9,973 bases of DNA from Campylobacteraceae bacterium (GTDB lineage Bacteria; Campylobacterota; Campylobacteria; Campylobacterales; Sulfurospirillaceae), in NCBI GenBank assembly GCA_027011025.1, contig JALVAU010000133.1, positions 1-9,973 of the forward strand, read 5' to 3'. Below the pieces are notes generated by a model, which was given only the letters and a program-made list of their open reading frames with translations, ran no database searches and was not told the origin of the DNA. Of the stretch, positions 1 to 7,065 are shown one piece after another (position 1 is the first letter of the stretch; every line of letters begins with the position of its first letter). A program made the position numbers and the translations under genes.

Positions 1-117
1 TGTATTTATGGCTAGAAGTACTATGATGCTTGAAAAAATTGTGATAATGATAAAAATCAAAACCGCAAGTTTTGAATATATGGATAATGAGTGTAGTTTT
101 TGTATCAATTTTCTCAT
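1..117 (-). CDS. N-terminus of a membrane sensor protein, probably a histidine kinase (partial)
   Basis: Only the first 39 codons are inside the window, reading leftwards from ATG at 117-115, and the gene continues past the left edge. The fragment begins with a short basic stretch (MRKLIQKLHSLSIYSKLA) followed by a hydrophobic helix at about residues 18-37, the usual start of a membrane-anchored sensor kinase or chemoreceptor. Its ATG overlaps the TGA of the preceding binding-protein gene (ATGA), so the two are almost certainly translationally coupled. In the TtrS/TtrR system the kinase TtrS carries a PhnD-like periplasmic sensor domain. Here that domain appears as a separate protein encoded just upstream, so this gene is inferred to be the kinase half. 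No kinase motif is visible in the fragment, so a chemoreceptor or diguanylate cyclase remains possible. Confidence 0.6.
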   Translation of the reverse strand, partial: MRKLIQKLHSLSIYSKLAVLIFIIITIFSSIIVLLAINT

Positions 118-980
118 TTTGTATCTTTGAGAAAATTTAACATTTTATATATTTTAGCATATGTCTGATTTGTCGGCTTTTCAAATTTGTCTATATTCAG
201 ATGATTTAGTATTTTTTTTCCTATCTTTGTTTTGTGCATATTTAAGAAAAGTCTTTGAAGTTTTGCAAACTCTTTTTCATTTAGATTTGATCTTGCAACT
301 ATAGGAGAGATGGTAAATGGTCCCAATTTTTCTACAACTCTTAGTTTTTTTATATCATCTGGGTGTTTTTTAGCGTATTGGGTAAGAACAAGACTATCTA
401 CGCTTGCACCATCCACAAAACCTTCAAGCACGGCATTTATGGATTCACCATGATCGTAAGTATATATAAGATGACGAAAAAATTTAGCAATTTTATAACT
501 ATTTTTTTCTATCTTGTAACTTGGTGCGATTGAGCCGGATGTAGAGCCAGGGTCAGTAAAGGCATAAATCTTATTTTTAAAATCAAGCAAACTTTTATAT
601 TTGGTATTTTTTAATGCTATAACATCTGAGTAGTACTTGTCATTCCCGTTTATGATAGGAATTGCCAGTAGTCTTGCGTTTTTTTTATCTTTAAGTAGTG
701 TATAGGTGGAGCTACAGACATATGCTATATCTGATTTTGAATCTTTTATATTGGATACAACTTCCGCATAAGTTCTTGCAAATTTTATATCTATTTTGAA
801 TTTTGAATTATCTTCTAAATATTTTTTCCATTGGAGATATGTCTTTAAATCCTCCTTTAGAGTAGTTCCGGTAAATGAAAAAGTGATAATTTTTGCAGTC
901 AATGGCGTAATAAGTGTAAAAATTAAAAATAAACTGGTAAAAATTTTACCACCGATGGAAATTTTTTTATCATTTTTCAT
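114..980 (-). CDS. PhnD-like periplasmic binding protein, likely sensor partner of a kinase
   Basis: This 288-residue secreted protein is of the phosphate/phosphite/phosphonate-binding (PhnD-like) family, near the family's usual length. Residues 1-29 form a signal peptide with a basic start and a hydrophobic core ending near LTA. The family signature is visible at about residues 142-149 (TDPGSTSG), the usual ligand-loop position, and again at about 184-198 (VLEGFVDGASVDSLV). The start is supported by an AAGGAAA ribosome site on the minus strand (complement of 986-992). No ABC permease or ATPase gene is next to it. Instead its stop overlaps the start of a membrane protein by ATGA, and it is divergent from a tetrathionate-reductase-like operon. 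PhnD-like domains are the sensor part of TtrS, so a sensory role is inferred rather than transport. The ligand cannot be read from the sequence. Confidence 0.85.
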   Translation of the reverse strand: MKNDKKISIGGKIFTSLFLIFTLITPLTAKIITFSFTGTTLKEDLKTYLQWKKYLEDNSKFKIDIKFARTYAEVVSNIKDSKSDIAYVCSSTYTLLKDKKNARLLAIPIINGNDKYYSDVIALKNTKYKSLLDFKNKIYAFTDPGSTSGSIAPSYKIEKNSYKIAKFFRHLIYTYDHGESINAVLEGFVDGASVDSLVLTQYAKKHPDDIKKLRVVEKLGPFTISPIVARSNLNEKEFAKLQRLFLNMHKTKIGKKILNHLNIDKFEKPTNQTYAKIYKMLNFLKDTK

Positions 981-1009
981 TAGAGTTTCCTTGCTAAAAG
1001 TATTAAGAC

Positions 1010-1023
1010 CCCTAAATATAGGG
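1010..1023. promoter_or_regulatory. Palindrome CCCTA-N4-TAGGG, possible regulator site
   Basis: A perfect inverted repeat, CCCTA AATA TAGGG, lies in the divergent intergenic region. It shares the half-site CCTA/TAGG with a second palindrome centred 41 bp downstream. It sits about 30 bp upstream of the binding-protein start on the minus strand and about 80 bp upstream of the inferred reductase transcription start. It could be bound by the response regulator of this system, but that is inferred from position and symmetry only. Confidence 0.4.
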
Positions 1024-1052
1024 ATTTATGAAAAGTTGGAACACTATTTGCG

Positions 1053-1062
1053 CCTATATAGG
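1053..1062. promoter_or_regulatory. Palindrome CCTATATAGG, possible activator site
   Basis: This perfect 10-bp palindrome has the same half-site as the one at 1010-1023. Its centre (1057.5) lies about 39 bp upstream of the start expected from the -10 box at 1085-1090, a common position for an activator contacting RNA polymerase. The overlapping heptamer ATAGGTA (1058-1064) fits the NarL-type pattern AKRRGTA, which is notable because TtrR belongs to the LuxR/NarL-type response regulators. Short AT-rich palindromes also occur by chance. Confidence 0.4.
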
Positions 1063-1084
1063 TACAAAATATATGAGTGAATTA

Positions 1085-1090
1085 TATACT
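1085..1090 (+). promoter_or_regulatory. Possible -10 box (TATACT) for the reductase operon
   Basis: TATACT matches five of six positions of the TATAAT consensus and lies 33 bp before the ttrB start codon, leaving room for a short leader. No good -35 box stands 17 bp upstream, which is common in Campylobacterota and would also fit activator dependence. Other AT-rich hexamers nearby could serve instead. Confidence 0.35.
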
Positions 1091-1111
1091 GATATTTTGA
1101 AAAACAACTTT

Positions 1112-1118
1112 AAAGGAG
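1112..1118 (+). promoter_or_regulatory. Ribosome binding site that fixes the ttrB start
   Basis: AAAGGAG stands 5 bp before ATG 1124. It selects this start over the in-frame ATG at 1028, which has no comparable site and would place 32 extra residues before the Tat signal. Confidence 0.75.
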
Positions 1119-1123
1119 TTGCT

Positions 1124-2080
1124 ATGAGCAAAGAAGAGCTTTCGAGAGTTGATGAAAAGTTAACTTTGGAAACAGATGAATCTAGAAGAGATTTTCTAGA
1201 TAAGTTTTCAAAAGGTATCTTTGGAGGGTTGATTGCGAGTGGTGTTGTAAATGCACTTGCTCCAGTTCAAGCCAAAGCAAACATGGATGGCAGTAATTTA
1301 AATTTTTCTGAACCATTCAAACCTTTTGATTTGCCACCTGAGACACCGGGTGAAGATGGAATCCTCAGAATGATGAGAGATATCCAAAGAGCACTTAAAA
1401 AGCCGATAGAGCAAAGACATTGGAAGATGGTAATAGATCTTAGAAAATGTGTCGGTTGTGATGCATGTTCTGTATCTTGCGCTGCGGAAAACAAACTTCC
1501 GCCGGGGGTTATTTATAGACCGGTAATCCAACAAGAGATAGGAAGCTATCCAAATGTTGGACATGTTACTCTTCCTCGTCCTTGTATGCATTGTGATGAG
1601 CCTCCTTGTGTGCCTGTTTGTCCTGCTGAAGCTACTTGGAAAAGACCAGATGGTATCGTAGTTGTCGATTATGATCAGTGTATAGGCTGTAGATACTGCT
1701 TAAATGCTTGCCCATATGATGCAAGAACATTTGATTTTGGTATGGAATACATAGATGGCGCGGCCGATGCTCCAAAAGTTTTTCTAGGCAAAGAAAAAGC
1801 AGGAAAATATGAAACAGAAGCTTCTTATGAGTATGAGAAAGAGTGGAAAAGAGAAGGAGATCAGTCTCCTATAGGAAATGCAAGAAAATGTCACTTCTGT
1901 ATCCCAAGAATAGAAAAAGGAATGTTGCCCGAGTGCGTTGTTACCTGCATAGGTAGAGCTACATATTTTGGTGATGGAAATGATCCTCAAAGCTTGGTTT
2001 CTGAACTTATTGCTTTGCCGAATGCATTTAGGCTTAAAGAAGAAGTTGGTACACACCCTAGTGTGTATTACATCAAGTAG
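1124..2080 (+). CDS. ttrB: Tat-exported four-[4Fe-4S] electron-transfer subunit, TtrB-like
   Basis: This 318-residue protein is the electron-transfer subunit of a molybdenum reductase, passing electrons from the membrane subunit to the catalytic subunit outside the cytoplasm. A twin-arginine signal (SRRDFL, residues 20-25) is followed by a hydrophobic stretch ending near VQAKA. All sixteen cluster cysteines are present: C109/112/115/119, C154/157/162/166, C186/189/192/196 and C256/259/271/275. The 11-residue gap between the second and third cysteines of the last group is typical of DmsB/PsrB/TtrB-type subunits. Its own Tat signal fits TtrB better than PsrB or DmsB. A stretch between the Tat signal and cluster 1, and another between clusters 3 and 4 (about 214-250), make it longer than I recall for enterobacterial TtrB (about 250). 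It is first in a B-C-A operon, and its stop lies 9 bp before the next start. Confidence 0.85.
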   Translation: MSKEELSRVDEKLTLETDESRRDFLDKFSKGIFGGLIASGVVNALAPVQAKANMDGSNLNFSEPFKPFDLPPETPGEDGILRMMRDIQRALKKPIEQRHWKMVIDLRKCVGCDACSVSCAAENKLPPGVIYRPVIQQEIGSYPNVGHVTLPRPCMHCDEPPCVPVCPAEATWKRPDGIVVVDYDQCIGCRYCLNACPYDARTFDFGMEYIDGAADAPKVFLGKEKAGKYETEASYEYEKEWKREGDQSPIGNARKCHFCIPRIEKGMLPECVVTCIGRATYFGDGNDPQSLVSELIALPNAFRLKEEVGTHPSVYYIK

Positions 2081-2089
2081 GAGGATGAG

Positions 2090-3259
2090 ATGACAAGAGA
2101 AAAAATGGGTAACATCCTTGTTTGGATTTTAATAATTGGTTTTGGAGCATGGGGACTTCCAGGAATCTTAGATAGATTTGCAAATGGACATGTCAACACG
2201 GCTTATGGTTCATATATTCCTTGGGGACTTTGGATCTCAGCATATATTTGGTTGATCGGTCTTTCAGCTGGTGCATTGATGATTTCTGTTATGACTTATG
2301 TATTTGGTATAGGAGCAGTTAAAAAAGTAGGAAAAATGGCATTTCTAGTTGCAATCGCAACTTTGGTAGGTGCTATGATGGCAGTTGGTCTTGACCTTGG
2401 TCATCCACTAAGAGCTTTCAGTCTTATACTTGATCCAAATCTTCACTCTATGATGGGTTGGATGGCAGTTTTATATAGTGCATATTTTGTAACTCTTTGT
2501 GTAGAGTTGTATTTTGCGATTAAAAAAGAGCAAGTAAGAGGTGAAAAACAAAAGAGTATAAAGAAAATTTTGGTAGTACTTGGTATTTGGAGTATTCCTT
2601 TGGCATTTGCATTCCACGGGGGTGTTGGTGGAGTTTTTGCTAATGTTATAGCAAAACCATACTGGCATGGACCAATGCTACCAATAGTATTTTTAGCTGG
2701 CGCATTTTTAAGTGGAGGAGCACTATTTGCAACTGTTGCTTACATATGGAGACCTAGTCAATCTAAAGAAGAGTTCTTAAAGATGATGATTTTCTTAGGA
2801 AAAACAACTCTAGCGCTTCTTATCTTGGATGAAATCTTGGAACTATCAGAAATTTATGTCGGTACTTTCTACTCAGCATATGGAGAGGGACATCTTTGGC
2901 AACAAATTCTATTTGGTCAATATTGGTACACATTCTGGATAGTTCATATCCTAATAGGTGTATTGATACCACTATTTTTACTAACAGCAAAATCAAAATC
3001 TCCAGGTGCAATCGCATTAGCAGGTTTATTGATAGCAGGTAGCTTTTTGGCAGTAAGATTAAATATCGTAATACCGGGTATGTTAGACCCAGAGATAAAA
3101 GGTATCGCAGATGCTTGGGTGCATAGTAAACTAACATTCTCATACTTACCGTCTATTATGGAGTGGCAGGTATTATTATTTATAGTAGCTGTTGTAATGG
3201 CGGTATTTATGATAGGTAAAAAAGTCTTACCAATATATCAAACAGCAGGAGATGAGTAA
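2090..3259 (+). CDS. ttrC: NrfD/TtrC-type quinol-linked membrane subunit
   Basis: This 389-residue integral membrane protein is of the NrfD/PsrC/TtrC family, which anchors the iron-sulfur and catalytic subunits and oxidises quinol without heme. About ten hydrophobic helices can be picked out (roughly residues 8-28, 42-73, 82-101, 121-143, 159-185, 195-219, 232-250, 277-298, 304-325, 358-378). The family-like motif GLSAGA is in helix 2, and acidic and histidine residues near the helices (DLGHP, FHGG, LDEILELSE) are candidate quinone or proton-path residues. The ribosome site GGAGG overlaps the ttrB stop region. Its TAA shares one base with the ATG of the catalytic-subunit gene (TAATG), so the genes are tightly coupled. 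The family is certain. The TtrC label rests on context, and PsrC-like is the main alternative. Confidence 0.85.
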   Translation: MTREKMGNILVWILIIGFGAWGLPGILDRFANGHVNTAYGSYIPWGLWISAYIWLIGLSAGALMISVMTYVFGIGAVKKVGKMAFLVAIATLVGAMMAVGLDLGHPLRAFSLILDPNLHSMMGWMAVLYSAYFVTLCVELYFAIKKEQVRGEKQKSIKKILVVLGIWSIPLAFAFHGGVGGVFANVIAKPYWHGPMLPIVFLAGAFLSGGALFATVAYIWRPSQSKEEFLKMMIFLGKTTLALLILDEILELSEIYVGTFYSAYGEGHLWQQILFGQYWYTFWIVHILIGVLIPLFLLTAKSKSPGAIALAGLLIAGSFLAVRLNIVIPGMLDPEIKGIADAWVHSKLTFSYLPSIMEWQVLLFIVAVVMAVFMIGKKVLPIYQTAGDE

Positions 3260-6200
3260 TGAAAAATGAAATAACAAAAAACAAACCAATGGACAGAAGA
3301 AGTTTTCTAAAGACTTCAGCTCTACTTGGTGGATCAGCTGCATGTTTAGGTGCGGTTGAAAAAATTAATGGTGAAGGTTTTGGGAGAGATAAGATTAACT
3401 ATCCTTTAAATGATGCCAAGAATGTGATCTATTCTGTCTGCTTACAGTGTCATACAGCTTGTCCGATTAAAGTCAAGATTGAAAATGGTGTTGCAGTTAA
3501 GATTGATGGAAATCCATACTCTATCCAAAATATGAATAGTCCAATTCCAACTTCAACTGATATAGAAGTTGGTGCGAAGATTGATGCAGGTATCTGCCCT
3601 AAAGGTCAAGCGGGAATACAGACTATATATGATCCTTATCGTGTTGTTAAGGTTTTAAAGAGAGATGGAAAAAGAGGTGAAAACAAATGGAAAGTTATAC
3701 CTTTTGACCAAGCTGTAACAGAAGTTGTAGAGGGTGGAAAACTTTTTGCAAATATTCCTGGTGAAGAAAATAGAGTTGTAGAGGGTCTGCGCCAAGTAAG
3801 AGTTTTAAAAGATGCAAAAGTAGCAAAAGCAATGGCCGGTGATGCTATGAATGTAGGAAAAGGCAAAATGAGTCTTGCAGATTTTAAAGCAAAGCATGCT
3901 GCACATTTGGATGTTTTAATAGATCCTGATCAACCTGATCTTGGACCAAAAAACAATCAATTCTTAATGCTTGCAGGAAGAATGGAGCATGGTAGAAAAG
4001 AGTTAGCAAAAAGATGGCAAAGAGGAGCTTACGGAAGTAACAACTTTATGGAGCATACAACAGTATGTGAACAATCCCACCATATAGCTTATAAGCAGGT
4101 GACAAGCCAATATGTTGATGGCGGAAAATGGAAAATTGTAACAGAACATATGAAGCCTGATTTTAGAAATGCTAGATTTGTGATTTTCTTTGGAACAGGT
4201 TTTGTTGAAGCAAACTTTGGACCTCCGATAATGGCAAACCTTGTCACAAATGCGGTTACGAATGAAGGATGTAAAGTTGCAGTTGTAGATCCTAGATTTT
4301 CAAAAAGTGCAGCAAAAGCTTGGCAGTGGGTTCCTGTAAGACCTGGTGGTGACGCAGCCTTGATTTATGGCATGATTAGATGGATGTTTGAAAACGATAA
4401 GATAAATAAAGAATTTTTGGTGAATGCAAATAAAGCAGCTGCCAAGAAAGCAAATGAGGAGAGTTGGACAAGTGCAACTCATTTGATTGCTCATGACAAA
4501 GAGGGGCCTGCTAAAAAACTAAGAGCAAGTGATCTCGGTATTGGTACAAGTGATCAGTTCGTAACAACAGTAGATGGAAAGCCTGTCGCAGTAAATACAA
4601 ATGATAAATTAAATCCTATCGTTGGAGATCTGTTTTTCAAAGGAGAATTAAACGGTATCAAAGTTAAATCAGAACTCTACATGGTAAAAGAATATGCTCT
4701 AAGTAAGTCTATGGATGAATGGGCAAAAGAGGCAGGACTTAGTGTAAAAGAGATAGTAAAATTAGTACGAGAATATACAAAATATGGCAGACAAGCAGGC
4801 GCTGAGATGTATAGAGGTCCTGTTCAGCATACAAATGGATATTTTAACGGCATGGCTGTTATATACCTAAATATGTTAGTTGGAAATATAGACTATAATG
4901 GCGGTCTTATCAAAGGCGGTGGGCACTACCATGAAGATGGAAGTAAAGGTGGACCATTTAATCTTAAAAAAGATGTATTTGCCGGCAAAACTAAAGCTTT
5001 TGGACATAAGATAACAAGAGAGGGTTCATACTATGAACATAGTTCTTATTTCCAAAAAAATGGTTATCCTGCAAAAAGACCTTGGTTTCCACATACAGGA
5101 AATGTTTATCAAGAAGCAATACCATCTATGGATGATGCATATCCATATGGTGTTAAAATATTAATGACTATCATGGGTACTCCTCTATTGTCAAATCCAG
5201 CGGCTCATATGTCAATGAAGACTATCCTTGATCTTAAGAAGACTCCACTGTATATCGCAAATGATGTAGCAGTTGGTGAAACTAGTATGTTTGCTGATTA
5301 TATTTTTCCTGATTATGCTATCTGGGAAAGATGGGGAACTCCACATGTTCCACCATCGGCAGTTACTAAAATGTCTAAATTTAGACAGCCTACAATCGAG
5401 CCTTTGACAGATGTTGTGAGTGTGTTTGGCGAGGAGCAACATATTGGCTTTGAGTCTATGCTTTTAGCTTTTGCTGAAAAACTTGGGCTTCCTGGGTTTG
5501 GTGATGATGGTTTTGGAAAGGGGATGCCTTTTAAAAGAGTAGAAGATTGGTATCTAAAACTAGCTGCAAATATAGCTGCAGGTGATCATAAAGGTGATGC
5601 ATTGCCTCAAGCTGATGAAAAAGAGATAAAGATATTTAAAGAGGCAAGAAGGCATATGACATCAGCAACATTTGATTTTGGTAGATGGGCCAAGGCTTGT
5701 ACTGATGCAAATGGAAAAAGCTGGTTTAAAGAGACAATATATTTGCTAAATCGTGGTGCAAGAGGTGAAGATTTTACAAAGTACACTAAAAATGTTGAAA
5801 ATAGTGATAAGATACTGCATAAATTTGGCAAAATGTTTAATTTTTATTGCGAGAAAGTGGCAAATACCAGACATAGTTATACAGGGAAAAAATTCAGTGG
5901 TATTAGTAGATATAACCCTGCCATAGACTATGCAGGCAAAGAGGTTGTCGGAAGTTCAGCATATCCTTTAAAATCTATAACTTATAAACCAATAACAGGT
6001 GGACAGGCTAGAACTCAAGCCGTTGACTACTGGTTGCAGGCTATAATGCCAGAAAATACCATAGATTTAAATACCCAAACTGCACTTGAGATGGGTTTCA
6101 AAGATGGAGATATGGCAAAAATTGTTTCTGCAGATAATCCAGAAGGAGTCTGGGATTTAGGTCCATCTGGTAAAAAACCAATGATTGGAAAAATCAGAAC

Positions 6201-6441
6201 AGTTGAAGGCTTGAAGCCTGGAGTTTTAAATACTTCATGGAGTTTTGGTCATTGGGCATATTGTGCTAGAGATATCGTGGTTGATGGCAAAGTTATCAAA
6301 GGTGAAAAATCCAGAGAAGCCGGTATATGTTCAAATGCTGCTCAAACAGTTGATAGTGGACTTAAGAACTCTTGTCTTGAGGACATGGTAGGTGGCTCAG
6401 CAGTTTTCTATGATTCATTCGTAGGACTTGTAAAAGCTTAA
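3259..6441 (+). CDS. ttrA: Molybdopterin catalytic subunit, tetrathionate-reductase-like (TtrA)
   Basis: This 1060-residue member of the DMSO-reductase superfamily binds bis-MGD molybdenum and one [4Fe-4S] cluster, and is likely periplasmic. The Tat signal is MDRRSFLK at about residues 11-18 with a hydrophobic run after it. Cluster cysteines are C61, C64, C68 and C113 (CxxCxxxC-x44-C). C270, in TTVCEQSHH, is the likely molybdenum ligand. Pterin-domain signatures follow, including the FADYIFPDYAIWERWGTP region at about 675-695, and a C-terminal Molydop-binding domain fills roughly 905-1045. Length, split cluster motif and B-C-A order fit the TtrA/ArrA/SrrA branch, and TtrA is preferred because of the PhnD-like sensor next door. 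Polysulfide, sulfur or arsenate reductase are alternatives, though no arsenic gene is seen. No dedicated TorD-like chaperone gene lies in the window. It ends with tandem TAA stops. Confidence 0.8.
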   Translation: MKNEITKNKPMDRRSFLKTSALLGGSAACLGAVEKINGEGFGRDKINYPLNDAKNVIYSVCLQCHTACPIKVKIENGVAVKIDGNPYSIQNMNSPIPTSTDIEVGAKIDAGICPKGQAGIQTIYDPYRVVKVLKRDGKRGENKWKVIPFDQAVTEVVEGGKLFANIPGEENRVVEGLRQVRVLKDAKVAKAMAGDAMNVGKGKMSLADFKAKHAAHLDVLIDPDQPDLGPKNNQFLMLAGRMEHGRKELAKRWQRGAYGSNNFMEHTTVCEQSHHIAYKQVTSQYVDGGKWKIVTEHMKPDFRNARFVIFFGTGFVEANFGPPIMANLVTNAVTNEGCKVAVVDPRFSKSAAKAWQWVPVRPGGDAALIYGMIRWMFENDKINKEFLVNANKAAAKKANEESWTSATHLIAHDKEGPAKKLRASDLGIGTSDQFVTTVDGKPVAVNTNDKLNPIVGDLFFKGELNGIKVKSELYMVKEYALSKSMDEWAKEAGLSVKEIVKLVREYTKYGRQAGAEMYRGPVQHTNGYFNGMAVIYLNMLVGNIDYNGGLIKGGGHYHEDGSKGGPFNLKKDVFAGKTKAFGHKITREGSYYEHSSYFQKNGYPAKRPWFPHTGNVYQEAIPSMDDAYPYGVKILMTIMGTPLLSNPAAHMSMKTILDLKKTPLYIANDVAVGETSMFADYIFPDYAIWERWGTPHVPPSAVTKMSKFRQPTIEPLTDVVSVFGEEQHIGFESMLLAFAEKLGLPGFGDDGFGKGMPFKRVEDWYLKLAANIAAGDHKGDALPQADEKEIKIFKEARRHMTSATFDFGRWAKACTDANGKSWFKETIYLLNRGARGEDFTKYTKNVENSDKILHKFGKMFNFYCEKVANTRHSYTGKKFSGISRYNPAIDYAGKEVVGSSAYPLKSITYKPITGGQARTQAVDYWLQAIMPENTIDLNTQTALEMGFKDGDMAKIVSADNPEGVWDLGPSGKKPMIGKIRTVEGLKPGVLNTSWSFGHWAYCARDIVVDGKVIKGEKSREAGICSNAAQTVDSGLKNSCLEDMVGGSAVFYDSFVGLVKA

Positions 6442-6454
6442 TAATTTTGTAATA

Positions 6455-6492
6455 TGTACCTGCCAAATCTCTATCCTTTTTTGGCAGGTACA
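6455..6492 (+). terminator. Strong hairpin after ttrA: attenuator or RNA-processing stem
   Basis: A perfect 13-bp inverted repeat (TGTACCTGCCAAA / TTTGGCAGGTACA) surrounds a 12-base loop and begins 13 bp after the ttrA stop. It is the clearest stem-loop in the window. The tract after it (AATTTTAC) is a poor U-run, so complete termination is doubtful. The next gene, in the same direction, has its AGGAGG site only 8 bp beyond the stem. Partial termination or protection of the reductase mRNA's 3' end is more likely, separating highly expressed reductase genes from weaker downstream ones. Confidence 0.65.
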
Positions 6493-6511
6493 AATTTTAC
6501 AGGAGGATGTT

Positions 6512-6799
6512 ATGAAAAGATTTTTCATTAAGTGTTTTAGTTTTATAGTTCTATTTGTTTTTACAAATTCTGCTTTTGCACTAGATTATAGTTCGTTGCC
6601 AGAGATTGTCAAAACAAATATCACAAAGCAGTATAGTGGCGAAGATATCAAAATTCTTTCCGTTAAGAGAAAAGGATCAAGATACACCATAATCATAAAA
6701 ACAGAATCAGGAAAAGATAAAGTCGTTGTGACAAGAAAAGGAAAAATCTTAAGCATCAGCGAATACCTAAAAGGTATGGAGCCAACAGGCGGATGCTAA
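6512..6799 (+). CDS. Small secreted PepSY-like protein with a C-terminal Gly-Gly-Cys
   Basis: This 95-residue protein has a clear signal peptide (residues 1-23, cleavage after AFA) and a mature domain of about 72 residues. The domain resembles a PepSY unit: a helix (about 29-41), then beta-strands ending in VVVTRKGKILSI (71-82). The mature protein has one cysteine, the very last residue (PTGGC). It starts from a strong AGGAGG site (6501-6506) just after the hairpin. Its last codons overlap the next gene by 7 bp (ATGCTAA). The downstream protein is a diverged copy with the same fold pattern and a terminal cysteine. PepSY domains are often inhibitory or binding modules, and I know no specific role for this one. 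A lone cysteine at a flexible GGC end recalls the sulfur-carrying GGCGG end of SoxY, but that is a resemblance, not homology. Confidence 0.75.
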   Translation: MKRFFIKCFSFIVLFVFTNSAFALDYSSLPEIVKTNITKQYSGEDIKILSVKRKGSRYTIIIKTESGKDKVVVTRKGKILSISEYLKGMEPTGGC

Positions 6800-7065
6800 A
6801 GTATATATTTGTTTTGTGTTTTAGTTTGCTTATAGTAGTTGTAGCAAATGATAAAGACAGACAAAGAGTAATAGATGGCATTAAAAAACACTACAAGAAT
6901 CAAAATATCATATTTTTACATATAAAAGAGATGACAAATAAGAACTATTTTGTAATTATAAGAAATAATAATATGCAAGAGAGAATTGAAACTGATAAAA
7001 ATGGTAAAATATTGAGTATAATAGATGATTTAAGTGTAGCAGATGAGGTAGAGGAGGGGTGTTAG
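6793..7065 (+). CDS. Second small secreted PepSY-like protein with a terminal cysteine
   Basis: This 90-residue protein has a short signal peptide (about residues 1-18) and a mature region aligning along its length with the preceding protein. Both have a helix (VIDGIKKHY here), alternating strands and the shared block GKILSI (71-76 here), so the pair looks like an old tandem duplication. The only mature cysteine is again the last residue (EEGC). The start ATG lies inside the end of the upstream gene, giving a 7-bp overlap and implying translational coupling, with GGAG at 6779-6782 as a possible ribosome site. The last four codons (GAG GAG GGG TGT) also form the ribosome site of the following cytochrome gene, so the acidic-glycine tail may be shaped by that need. 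Function is unknown. An envelope partner of the reductase or cytochrome is inferred. Confidence 0.72.
   Translation: MLKYIFVLCFSLLIVVVANDKDRQRVIDGIKKHYKNQNIIFLHIKEMTNKNYFVIIRNNNMQERIETDKNGKILSIIDDLSVADEVEEGC

Noticed and set aside
796..1080. Plus-strand open frame of 94 codons
   Set aside because: It lies opposite the PhnD-like gene and the intergenic region, has no ribosome site or recognisable motif, and contradicts the clear coding on the other strand.
1028..1123. In-frame upstream ATG giving the iron-sulfur subunit 32 extra residues
   Set aside because: It lacks a ribosome site and would bury the twin-arginine signal deeper in the chain. ATG 1124 has AAAGGAG 5 bp upstream, and the upstream stretch holds the palindromes and likely promoter.
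2820..3143. Minus-strand open frame of 107 codons inside the NrfD-type gene
   Set aside because: It is antisense to a well-supported membrane protein and shows no domain or ribosome site. Long antisense frames are expected here from codon bias.
3259..6441. Arsenate respiratory reductase (ArrA)
   Set aside because: The size and superfamily would allow it, but no arsenic gene is nearby, and the TtrBCA gene order plus the PhnD-like sensor favour a tetrathionate-type enzyme. It is kept only as an alternative.
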